DNA of 23,899 nt from the NCBI GenBank assembly GCA_905211345.1, contig CAJMAO010000017.1, positions 1 to 23,899 of the forward strand, given 5' to 3'. Under the pieces are notes generated by a model, which had not been told where the DNA came from, ran no database searches, and saw only the letters and a program-made list of their open reading frames with translations. Positions 1-6,524 of the stretch are shown here, one piece after another. Both the position numbers and the translations under genes were made by a program. The DNA is from an uncultured Prevotella sp. GTDB taxonomy: Bacteria > Bacteroidota > Bacteroidia > Bacteroidales > Bacteroidaceae. How positions within the stretch are numbered: the first letter of the stretch is position 1; every line of letters begins with the position of its first letter.

Positions 1-2
1 CC

Positions 3-473
3 TACGGAGGCCGCGGAGCCCACGGCGGCGGCGCATTCTCGGGCAAGGACTCGAGCAAGGTGGACCGCTCGGCCGCTTACGCCGCGCGCCACATAGCCAA
101 GAACATGGTGGCCGCCGGGGTGGCCGACGAGATGCTCGTGCAGTTGAGTTACGCCATAGGCAGGGCCGAGCCTGTAAGCGTATACGTGAACACCTACGGC
201 AAGAGCCGCGTCGAGATGACCGACGGCGAGATAGCCACGAAGATACGGCAGATGTTCGACCTGCGCCCGAAAGCCATAGAGCGCGAGCTGAAACTGCGCC
301 AGCCGATGTTTGTAGAGACGGCCGCCTACGGCCACATGGGCCGCAAGAACGAGGTTGTGAAGAAGACCTTTACCAGCCGTTACCACGAGGAGAAGACCGT
401 CAGCGTGGAGCTGTTCACATGGGAGAAGCTCGACAAGGTGGACGATATACGCCGCGAGTTCCACCTGGATTGA
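3..473 (+). CDS. metK: S-adenosylmethionine synthetase, C-terminal part (5' end outside window)
   Basis: This is the last 156 residues of methionine adenosyltransferase, the cytosolic enzyme that makes S-adenosylmethionine from methionine and ATP. The visible reading frame opens inside the glycine-rich GGGAFSGKD loop, followed by KVDRSAAYAARHIAKN, both hallmarks of the MetK C-terminal domain that lines the active site and binds phosphate. The frame runs without a break to a TGA. The start and the N-terminal and central domains lie outside the window, so no start can be chosen. It is on the same strand as the DUF4271, hemD, rnpA, yidD and tyrS genes that follow, but 89 bases separate it from the next likely start, so co-transcription is possible but not shown. 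Identification is secure. Confidence 0.96.
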   Translation, partial: YGGRGAHGGGAFSGKDSSKVDRSAAYAARHIAKNMVAAGVADEMLVQLSYAIGRAEPVSVYVNTYGKSRVEMTDGEIATKIRQMFDLRPKAIERELKLRQPMFVETAAYGHMGRKNEVVKKTFTSRYHEEKTVSVELFTWEKLDKVDDIRREFHLD

Positions 474-562
474 GGCTGACGGGCAAGGAGTAAGAAAACA
501 GCCGGGATTGCTTCGGCGGCTTATCGGGCCGATCGGGCTTGCCGGTCTTATCGCAAGAGGGG

Positions 563-1597
563 ATGGACGTAATACAACAGACTGACTCGACGGCGGCGCA
601 TACGGCAGCCGTTGTTGCCGACTCGGTGAAGAACGAGCCGGCGAAGGATGTAGTGCCCCATCCTTATGAAGTGCTGAGGCAGTTGCCGCCCGATGCCACT
701 CCGGCCCAGCAAGACTCGGCCATACAGGCCGTGTTCCACGTAGAGAACACCCACCTGAGCACCCGCCCCGACACGCTCACGCTGCCCGGGCAGGAAGAAT
801 GGATAAGTCCGCGCGACATAAACCTGCCGCAATATTACCGCGAGACGTTCTTCTCGAAAGACTCGCTGTTCTATTCAGAGATGAGCGGGGGCCGCTACGG
901 CGTGGCAGGCGACCCCGTGCCTTACACCATACGCGGCGACAACACGATGACGGCGCTGCTGATATGCTGTTTCATAATAGCCATGATAGCCTTGGCCAAC
1001 ACTCGCGGCTTCCTTATGAGGCAGGTGCGCCACTTTTTCCGGGAACCGTCGGGCAACACCACCGAGATGACGGAGACGACGGCCGAGGTGCGCTTCCAGT
1101 CGTTCTTCGTGCTGCTTACGTGCCTGCTGCTGTCGGTAGTGACGTTTCTTTATACGCTCGAGCGCGTGGCCGACACGTTCATATTGCAGTCGCAATACCA
1201 GCTGCTGGCCATATTTTTCGGAGTGTTCGTGGCCTATTTCGCGCTGAAGATGCTGGTTTACTGGGTGGTAAACAGCGTGTTCTTCGGCAAGAGGAAAAGC
1301 GTGCGCTGGCTCAAGCAGCTGCTTTTCGTAGTGTCGGCCGAGGGCATAGCGCTTTTCCCCCTCGTGCTGTTACAGTCGTATTTCGACCTTTCGATACAAA
1401 AAGCTGTATTTTACGCGGCTTTTGTTATAACTTTGGCTAAGGTCATGCTGCTTTACAAGAGTTTTGTCATGTTTTTCAAGAATAAAGCCTTTGTTTTGCA
1501 GATAATTTTGTACTTTTGTGCCCTTGAAATAATGCCCCTGCTTTCATTGGGCGGCGTTCTGTCAATGATAGTAAACCAGTTGAAAATAAACTTTTAG
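563..1597 (+). CDS. DUF4271 family integral membrane protein
   Basis: A Bacteroidetes-specific inner-membrane protein of unknown function; I recognise it as DUF4271 both from the sequence and from its usual place just upstream of hemD. The first 115 residues or so are polar and rich in Ala, Pro and Asp and lack a signal peptide. The rest carries about six hydrophobic segments, the first around the LLICCFIIAMIALA stretch and the last near the C-terminus ending QLKINF. I chose ATG at 563; a TTG at 539 in frame would add eight residues. Its stop is 11 bases before the hemD ATG, so the two are probably co-transcribed. The last hundred bases are AT-richer and contain TAnnTTTG-like boxes that could drive hemD. 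No catalytic motif is visible. Confidence 0.85.
   Translation: MDVIQQTDSTAAHTAAVVADSVKNEPAKDVVPHPYEVLRQLPPDATPAQQDSAIQAVFHVENTHLSTRPDTLTLPGQEEWISPRDINLPQYYRETFFSKDSLFYSEMSGGRYGVAGDPVPYTIRGDNTMTALLICCFIIAMIALANTRGFLMRQVRHFFREPSGNTTEMTETTAEVRFQSFFVLLTCLLLSVVTFLYTLERVADTFILQSQYQLLAIFFGVFVAYFALKMLVYWVVNSVFFGKRKSVRWLKQLLFVVSAEGIALFPLVLLQSYFDLSIQKAVFYAAFVITLAKVMLLYKSFVMFFKNKAFVLQIILYFCALEIMPLLSLGGVLSMIVNQLKINF
1490..1518 (+). promoter_or_regulatory. Weak internal promoter candidate ahead of hemD
   Basis: TACTTTTG at 1511-1518 fits the Bacteroidetes -7 box (TAnnTTTG), with a TTTG at 1490-1493. The spacing is 17 bases rather than the usual 19-21, so the match is imperfect. A second box, TAATTTTG, sits at 1503-1510. 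Both lie inside the end of the DUF4271 gene, about 90 bases before hemD. Confidence 0.25.
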
Positions 1598-1608
1598 GTA
1601 TTTGAGTG

Positions 1609-2355
1609 ATGGTAAGAAAGATATTAGTGTCACAACCAAAGCCGAGCAGTGACAAGTCTCCTTATTTTGAGATGGAGAAAGAGTATGGCGTCGAACTTGT
1701 CTTCCGGCCGTTTATTAAGGTGGAAGGTCTCTCGTCGAAGGAGTTCCGCCAGCAGAAGATAAGCATATTGAACTACACCGCCGTGGTGTTCACTTCAAGG
1801 CACGCCATCGACAACTATTTCAAACTGGCCAATGAGATGAGGCTGGAGATACCGGAGGGTATGAAATACTTCTGCGTAACTGAGACGATAGCACTGTATA
1901 TCCAGAAATACGTGCAGTACAGGAAGCGCAAGGTGTTCTTCGGAAAGACAGGCAAGATAGACGACTTGCTGCCGACAATGGCTAAGCACAAGGCTGAAAA
2001 ATACCTCATACCGATGAGCGACGTGCACGACGACACCGTGAAAAAGCTGCTTGACGCCAAGAAGCTGAACCACACGGAGTGCGTGATGTACCGCACGGTA
2101 AGCAACGATTTTACCGAAGACGAGGTAAAGACATTCGATTATGACATGTGCATATTTTTCAGTCCGTCGGGTATCAGCGCGTTCAGCAAGACCTTCGGCG
2201 ACTCGATGAACGACAAGGTGGTGGTAGGCACGTTCGGTCCGGCTACGGCGAAGGCCGCCCACGACGCAGGACTGAAAGTCGAGGTCGAGGCTCCCACGAT
2301 GCAGCATCCGTCGATGACAAGTGCTCTCAAGGATTTTTTGGAGAAGAACAAATAA
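1609..2355 (+). CDS. hemD: Uroporphyrinogen-III synthase (HemD) family protein
   Basis: About 248 residues, the usual size for HemD, which closes and isomerises hydroxymethylbilane to uroporphyrinogen III in the cytosol, the branch point to haem, sirohaem and cobalamin. Recognisable family features are the N-terminal ILVSQPKPSSDKSPYFE stretch, the VVFTSRHAIDNYF segment (the V-FTS-nAv motif of HemD), and the C-terminal MCIFFSPSGISAF plus VVGTFGPATAKAA segments that correspond to the second lobe. ATG at 1609 is preferred over the overlapping GTG at 1606. It follows DUF4271 closely and precedes rnpA by 8 bases, so it is probably in the same transcript. HemD is a poorly conserved family and the assignment rests on pattern plus neighbourhood; its substrate role in this organism is inferred. 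Confidence 0.85.
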   Translation: MVRKILVSQPKPSSDKSPYFEMEKEYGVELVFRPFIKVEGLSSKEFRQQKISILNYTAVVFTSRHAIDNYFKLANEMRLEIPEGMKYFCVTETIALYIQKYVQYRKRKVFFGKTGKIDDLLPTMAKHKAEKYLIPMSDVHDDTVKKLLDAKKLNHTECVMYRTVSNDFTEDEVKTFDYDMCIFFSPSGISAFSKTFGDSMNDKVVVGTFGPATAKAAHDAGLKVEVEAPTMQHPSMTSALKDFLEKNK

Positions 2356-2363
2356 TATAATGT

Positions 2364-2771
2364 ATGTCGGCATCCGGCATCTACACGTTCCGCAAGGAGG
2401 AGCGTCTGTGCAGCAGGACGCTCATAGAGAAGCTCTTCCACAGGGAAGGCAGCCGTTCGATGGCGGCGTTCCCGTTGCGCCTTGTGTACATGAAAACGGA
2501 TGACGGCGGGCGCGGACCGCTGGTGCAAGTGCTTATAAGCGTGCCCAAGCGGTGTTTCAAACGCGCCGTGAAGCGCAACAGGGTGAAGCGGCAGGTACGC
2601 GAAGCCTACAGGAAAAACAAGGCGGTGCTTTACGAAAGCCTTGCGGCCCAAGGGGGAGAGGGGCTGGCGGTGGCTTTCATCTGGCTTGACGACAAACTGT
2701 GGAGCACGGCCGATGTGGAGCATAAGGTGGTTAACCTGCTGCATCGGCTCGCCGAGAAAATCAACCGATGA
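2364..2771 (+). CDS. rnpA: Ribonuclease P protein component
   Basis: A 135-residue basic protein, the protein subunit of RNase P, which helps the catalytic RNA remove 5' leaders from tRNA precursors. The diagnostic element is the RNR motif region AVKRNRVKRQVREAYR in the middle of the protein, preceded by the VLISVPKRCFKRAVK strand. The N-terminal FRKEERLCSRTLIEKLF is also typical. ATG at 2364 follows the hemD stop by 8 bases. Its last four bases (ATGA) overlap the start of yidD, indicating translational coupling, an arrangement seen in many bacteria. Confident. Confidence 0.95.
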   Translation: MSASGIYTFRKEERLCSRTLIEKLFHREGSRSMAAFPLRLVYMKTDDGGRGPLVQVLISVPKRCFKRAVKRNRVKRQVREAYRKNKAVLYESLAAQGGEGLAVAFIWLDDKLWSTADVEHKVVNLLHRLAEKINR

Positions 2772-3013
2772 CGATGCGCTTAGTAAGGTTTTTGTCGAAA
2801 GCGGCCGTCAGGCTGCTGTGCCTTCCGATCGTTTTCTATCAGAAATGCATATCGCCGCTGACTCCTCCGTCGTGCAGATTTACCCCCACTTGCTCAGAAT
2901 ACGCCAAGCAGGCGCTCAGGAAACACGGCCCGGTGAAAGGGCTTGCGCTCGCGATATGGCGCATACTGCGCTGCAACCCGTGGGGAGGAAGCGGGTATGA
3001 CCCCGTACCTTGA
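2768..3013 (+). CDS. yidD: Membrane protein insertion efficiency factor YidD
   Basis: An 81-residue protein of the YidD family, a small membrane-associated factor that works alongside YidC in inserting membrane proteins. The family signature is complete: the FYQKCISPLTPPSCRFTPTC block with its three cysteines, CSEYAKQALRKHG, then CNPWGGSGYDPVP at the C-terminus. The N-terminal 25 residues form an amphipathic helix that tethers the protein. It begins inside the rnpA stop codon (ATGA overlap), consistent with the classic rnpA-yidD pairing. Confident. Confidence 0.95.
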   Translation: MTMRLVRFLSKAAVRLLCLPIVFYQKCISPLTPPSCRFTPTCSEYAKQALRKHGPVKGLALAIWRILRCNPWGGSGYDPVP

Positions 3014-3070
3014 TAAGCCGGAAGTGAAAAATAAAGATTTTAGAGCATAATAATCAAAGAAAACCATACG

Positions 3071-4372
3071 ATGAACAAGAACTTTGTTGAAGAACTCAGA
3101 TGGCGTGGAATGTTGGCACAGATTATGCCGGGCACCGAAGAACTGTTGCAGAAAGAGCAGGTAACGGCTTATCTCGGCACCGATCCTACAGCGGATTCGC
3201 TACACATCGGCCACCTGTGCGGCGTGATGATGCTGCGCCACTTGCAGCGTTGCGGACACAAGCCGCTGGCTCTCGTAGGCGGCGCCACCGGCATGATAGG
3301 CGACCCGTCGGGCAAAAGTCTTGAGCGAAACCTGCTTGACGAGGACACCCTGCGCCACAACCAAGAATGCATAAAGCGGCAACTGGCTAAGTTCCTCGAC
3401 TTTGAAAGCGACGCGCCAAACCGCGCGGAGCTGGTAAACAACTACGACTGGATGAAGGACATGGGCTTCCTGCAGTTCGCACGCGAGGTAGGCAAGCACA
3501 TCACCGTAAACTATATGATGGCCAAGGAGAGCGTGCAGCAGCGCCTGAACGGCGAGGCTCGCGACGGCCTTTCGTTTACGGAGTTCACTTACCAGCTGCT
3601 TCAAGGCTACGACTTCCTTTACTTATACCAGCACAAGGGGTGCAAGCTGCAGATGGGAGGCAACGACCAATGGGGCAACATGACTACCGGAACGGAGCTT
3701 ATCCGCCGCACACTTGGCGCCGAGGCTGAGGCTTTCGCCCTGACTTGTCCGCTTATAACGAAGGCCGACGGCAAGAAGTTCGGCAAGACGGAGACGGGCA
3801 ACATCTGGCTCGACCCGAAGCGCACGTCGCCCTATAAGTTCTATCAGTTCTGGCTGAACGTGAGCGATGACGACGCGGAACGTTACATAAAGATATTCAC
3901 AAGCCTTGACAAGGAAACGATAGAAGCCCTCGTGGAGGAGCACAGGCAAGACCCGGGCCGCCGCACTTTGCAACGACGGCTGGCCGAGGAGGTTACCGTT
4001 ATGGTGCACTCACGCGAGGCTTTGGATGCCGCGATAGAAGCGTCTAACATCTTGTTCGGCAAATCTACCAAGGAGAGCCTGCTTAAGCTGGACGAGCAGA
4101 CATTGCTCGACATCTTCGAAGGAGTGCCCCAGTTCGAGATAGGCAAAGACCAGCTGGGCCAGCCGGCGGTAGAGATATTCACCCAGGCGGCAGCCGTATT
4201 CGCCAGCAAGGGCGAGATGCGCAAGCTCGTTCAGGGTGGAGGCGTGTCGCTTAACAAGGAGAAACTGGCGGCGTTTGACCGCGTGATAACTGCCGACGAT
4301 TTGATAGACGGAAAGTATCTTTTGGTGCAACGCGGCAAGAAAAACTATTACTTGGTGACCGTAAAAGGTTAA
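3071..4372 (+). CDS. tyrS: Tyrosyl-tRNA synthetase
   Basis: A 433-residue class I aminoacyl-tRNA synthetase that charges tRNA-Tyr. The HIGH signature is intact (H45-I-G-H48, in the context DPTADSLHIGHL) and the KMSKS loop is present as KFGKT at residues 236-240, the form normal for bacterial TyrRS. GGNDQWGN provides part of the tyrosine pocket. The C-terminal hundred residues form the S4-like RNA-binding domain, with VQGGGVSLNKEK. The ATG at 3071 is the first in-frame start after a 57-base spacer from yidD; no clear promoter was seen in that spacer, so it may be read from upstream. An inverted repeat follows the stop by about 18 bases. Length is normal for the family. Confidence 0.97.
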   Translation: MNKNFVEELRWRGMLAQIMPGTEELLQKEQVTAYLGTDPTADSLHIGHLCGVMMLRHLQRCGHKPLALVGGATGMIGDPSGKSLERNLLDEDTLRHNQECIKRQLAKFLDFESDAPNRAELVNNYDWMKDMGFLQFAREVGKHITVNYMMAKESVQQRLNGEARDGLSFTEFTYQLLQGYDFLYLYQHKGCKLQMGGNDQWGNMTTGTELIRRTLGAEAEAFALTCPLITKADGKKFGKTETGNIWLDPKRTSPYKFYQFWLNVSDDDAERYIKIFTSLDKETIEALVEEHRQDPGRRTLQRRLAEEVTVMVHSREALDAAIEASNILFGKSTKESLLKLDEQTLLDIFEGVPQFEIGKDQLGQPAVEIFTQAAAVFASKGEMRKLVQGGGVSLNKEKLAAFDRVITADDLIDGKYLLVQRGKKNYYLVTVKG

Positions 4373-4386
4373 AAAGTCATTGAAAA

Positions 4387-4419
4387 TTTTGGTAGTGGCG
4401 TAAAAAACCACTACCTTTG
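4387..4419 (+). promoter_or_regulatory. Promoter of tRNA-Gln containing an inverted repeat
   Basis: TTTTG at 4387-4391, 20 bases, then TACCTTTG at 4412-4419 matches the Bacteroidetes primary sigma consensus, and the mature tRNA begins 11 bases downstream. GGTAGTGG at 4391-4398 and CCACTACC at 4408-4415 form an 8-bp inverted repeat with a 9-base loop that overlaps both promoter elements. It could also act as a weak end for the tyrS transcript. Confidence 0.8.
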
Positions 4420-4429
4420 CACCCGTGAT

Positions 4430-4500
4430 TGTCCAATGGTGTAATGGTAGCACAACAGGTTTTGGTTCTGTTTGTAGTGGTTCGAATCCGCTTTGGACAA
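4430..4500 (+). tRNA. tRNA-Gln, anticodon TTG
   Basis: A 71-base cloverleaf. The acceptor arms TGTCCAA (4430-4436) and TTGGACA (4493-4499) pair fully, followed by discriminator A4500. The anticodon arm is ACAGG / TCTGT around the loop TTTTGGT, giving anticodon TTG. The T arm holds TTCGAAT. No CCA is encoded. Confidence 0.95.
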
Positions 4501-4523
4501 CATTTTTAAGCATTATTCAGTAT

Positions 4524-4561
4524 AAATCGCACTTCGTGGGATGACGAGGTGCGATTTTTTT
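4524..4561 (+). terminator. Rho-independent terminator of tRNA-Gln
   Basis: AAATCGCAC at 4524-4532 pairs with GTGCGATTT at 4549-4557, with an inner TCGT/ACGA extension and a GGGATG loop, followed by a run of T to 4561. It stands 23 bases after the tRNA. Confidence 0.85.
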
Positions 4562-4563
4562 AG

Positions 4564-4571
4564 TACCTTTG
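4564..4571 (+). promoter_or_regulatory. Possible -7 box for kduI
   Basis: TACCTTTG fits the -7 consensus 50 bases before the kduI ATG, directly after the tRNA terminator. No TTG was found at the expected 19-21 base spacing, so strength or the need for an activator is uncertain. Confidence 0.5.
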
Positions 4572-4621
4572 TAGCGAATAATCAGCATTGTTTCAAGCGA
4601 CTAATCTTTATTAAATACATT

Positions 4622-5467
4622 ATGAAGACAAATTACGAAATCCGTTACGCAGCGCATCCCGAGGATGCGAAAAGCTACGACACAAAGAGAATCCGCCGTG
4701 ACTTTCTCATTGAGAAGGTGTTTGCGGCAGACGAGGTGAACATGGTTTACTCTATGTACGACCGCATGGTAGTGGGCGGCGCTATGCCAGTTAACGAGGA
4801 ACTGAAGCTCGAAGCCATCGACCCTCTTAAGGCAGAGTACTTCACTACGCGCCGCGAGGTCGGCATATTCAACGTTGGCAAGGGCGAAGGCGTTGTCAAG
4901 GTAGGCGGCGAGACGTTCACTCTCGGCTACAAGGAGGCTCTATATATAGGCCGCGGCGACCGCGACGTGTTCTTCTCGAGCAAAGATTCAGGCAAGCCCG
5001 CTAAGTTCTATTTCAACAGCGTAACAGCCCACAAGGAATATCCTTGCAAGAAAGTGACCAAGGCGGATGCCGTCGTCGCCCACATGGGTTCGCTCGAGAT
5101 GAGCAACGAGCGCGACATCAACAAGATGCTCGTAAGCCAAGTATTGCCCACCTGCCAGCTGCAAATGGGAATGACCGAGCTTGCTCCCGGCAGCGTATGG
5201 AACACCATGCCGGCTCACGTTCACAGCCGCCGCATGGAGGCTTATTTCTACTTTGAGGTGCCTGAGGAGCAGGCCGTATGCCACTTCATGGGTGAGATCG
5301 ACGAGACACGCCACATCTGGATGAAGGGCGACCAAGCAGTCCTGTCGCCCGAGTGGAGCATACACAGTGCCGCCGCGACCCACAATTACACATTCATCTG
5401 GGGCATGGGAGGCGAGAACCAAGACTACGGCGACCAAGATTTCTCGAAGATTACGGATTTGAAATAG
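4622..5467 (+). CDS. kduI: 5-keto-4-deoxyuronate isomerase
   Basis: A 281-residue cytosolic isomerase (4-deoxy-L-threo-5-hexosulose-uronate ketol-isomerase) of the KduI cupin family. It converts the unsaturated uronate released by pectate lyases or glycosaminoglycan lyases into 3-deoxy-D-glycero-2,5-hexodiulosonate. The KduI pattern is clear: N-terminal YEIRYAAHPEDAKSYDT, RRDFLIEKVF, then a C-terminal metal site in the MPAHVHSRRMEAYFYF segment, with a further His near SPEWSIHSAAATHNY. ATG at 4622 is chosen because it begins the conserved N-terminus; an upstream in-frame ATG at 4541 lies inside the tRNA terminator. The next gene on the strand is the dehydrogenase for its product (broken here). 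Length is normal for the family. Confidence 0.96.
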   Translation: MKTNYEIRYAAHPEDAKSYDTKRIRRDFLIEKVFAADEVNMVYSMYDRMVVGGAMPVNEELKLEAIDPLKAEYFTTRREVGIFNVGKGEGVVKVGGETFTLGYKEALYIGRGDRDVFFSSKDSGKPAKFYFNSVTAHKEYPCKKVTKADAVVAHMGSLEMSNERDINKMLVSQVLPTCQLQMGMTELAPGSVWNTMPAHVHSRRMEAYFYFEVPEEQAVCHFMGEIDETRHIWMKGDQAVLSPEWSIHSAAATHNYTFIWGMGGENQDYGDQDFSKITDLK

Positions 5468-5475
5468 TAACTAAC

Positions 5476-5620
5476 ACCCACCCCAACCCTCCCCAAGGGA
5501 GGAAGCCTGATATGCAAAGACATATAAGAAGGTAAAATTATGGTACTGAAATTGTGATAATGCCTGTCATAATTTGGCATGGCATACCAAGCTCCCTCCC
5601 TTCGGGAGGGCGGGGGTGGG
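5476..5620. repeat. Inverted pair of CCTCCC/GGGAGG palindromic repeats
   Basis: The spacer between kduI and kduD is filled by a repeat at 5476-5509 (core CCCTCCCCAAGGGAGG) and its reverse-complement relative at 5590-5620 (core CCCTCCCTTCGGGAGGG), so the whole 145 bases can fold back. An inner 8-of-9 inverted repeat (AAATTGTGA and TCATAATTT) lies between them. These are members of the same family found at 9144-9345 and 10909-11019. Confidence 0.75.
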
Positions 5621-5639
5621 TAAATAATAGTATAACAAA

Positions 5640-6433
5640 ATGGATACATTCTCACAGAAATTTTCACTCGAAGGCAAGGTGGCACTTGTCACCGGAGCAG
5701 CTTACGGCATAGGTTTCGCCATAGCGGAGGCTTACGCCCAGGCAGGCGCTAAAATCGCTTTCAACTGCCGTTCACAGCACCACATGGACCAAGCCCTGAC
5801 CGACTACAAGGCCAAGGGCATCGACGCCAAGGGTTACATCTGCGACGTAACGAAGGAAGACGAGGTGAAGAAGATGGTGACCGACATCGAGAAAGAACTC
5901 GGCACAATCGACATTCTCGTCAACAACGCAGGAATCATCAAGCGCATACCCATGACCGAGATGTCGGTTGAGGACTTCCGCCAGGTCGTAGACATCGACC
6001 TTAACGCGCCGTTCATCGTCTCAAAGGCCGTAATACCCGGCATGATAAAGAAAGGCCACGGCAAGATTATCAACGTATGCTCGATGATGAGCGAGCTGGG
6101 ACGCGAGACAGTGTCGGCCTACGCGGCCGCCAAGGGCGGACTGAAGATGCTCACCCGCAACATCTGCTCCGAGTTCGGAGAGCACAACATACAGTGCAAC
6201 GGCATAGGTCCAGGCTACATCGCCACGCCGCAGACGGCTCCGCTGCGTGAGCGTCAAGCCGCCATCCGTTCGACAGTTTCATCGTGTCGAAGACTCCGGC
6301 GGCGCGCTGGGGCACGCCCGAAGACCTTATGGGGCCGGCCGTATTCCTTGCCTCCGACGCTTCCGACTTCGTCAACGGACACATACTTTACGTTGACGGA
6401 GGCATACTTGCCTACATCGGCAAGCAGCCTTGA
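5640..6433 (+). pseudogene. kduD: Frameshifted 2-deoxy-D-gluconate 3-dehydrogenase / gluconate 5-dehydrogenase type SDR (kduD)
   Basis: A short-chain dehydrogenase that, when intact, would reduce the KduI product to 2-keto-3-deoxygluconate with NAD(P)H. The Rossmann motif TGAAYGIG, the NNAG motif and the catalytic Y161-x3-K165 (SAYAAAKGG) are in frame from ATG 5640. After PLRERQA, at about 6257-6264, the frame breaks. The rest of the protein (HPFDSFIVSKTPAARWG to GGILAYIGKQP, TGA 6431-6433) continues in another frame. Re-inserting ten bases there would restore an A-D-G-S-R-H-P-F sequence typical of the family and give 267 residues. Read as is, the frame runs on to 6860 through the antisense of the next gene. 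Either a recent loss-of-function deletion or a sequencing or assembly error; no slippery heptamer suggests programmed shifting. Confidence 0.9.
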
Positions 6434-6459
6434 CGCATTACCTTATATGATACAAAGTT

Positions 6460-6507
6460 ACGCCCCGCCGCTTATCGCTAAGGATAACGCGGCGGGGCGT
6501 TTTTCAT
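6460..6507. terminator. Strong terminator between kduD and the convergent secreted-protein gene
   Basis: ACGCCCCGCCGC and GCGGCGGGGCGT form a 12-bp GC stem, extended after a one-base bulge by TTATC/GATAA, and are followed by TTTTT on the plus strand. It ends the kdu transcript and may also help end the convergent minus-strand transcript. Confidence 0.9.
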
Positions 6508-6524
6508 ATAAAGGTCATCTGTGC

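Noticed and set aside
6250..6275. Programmed frameshifting in kduD
   Set aside because: No slippery heptamer or following stem was seen, and the gap corresponds to ten missing bases rather than one.
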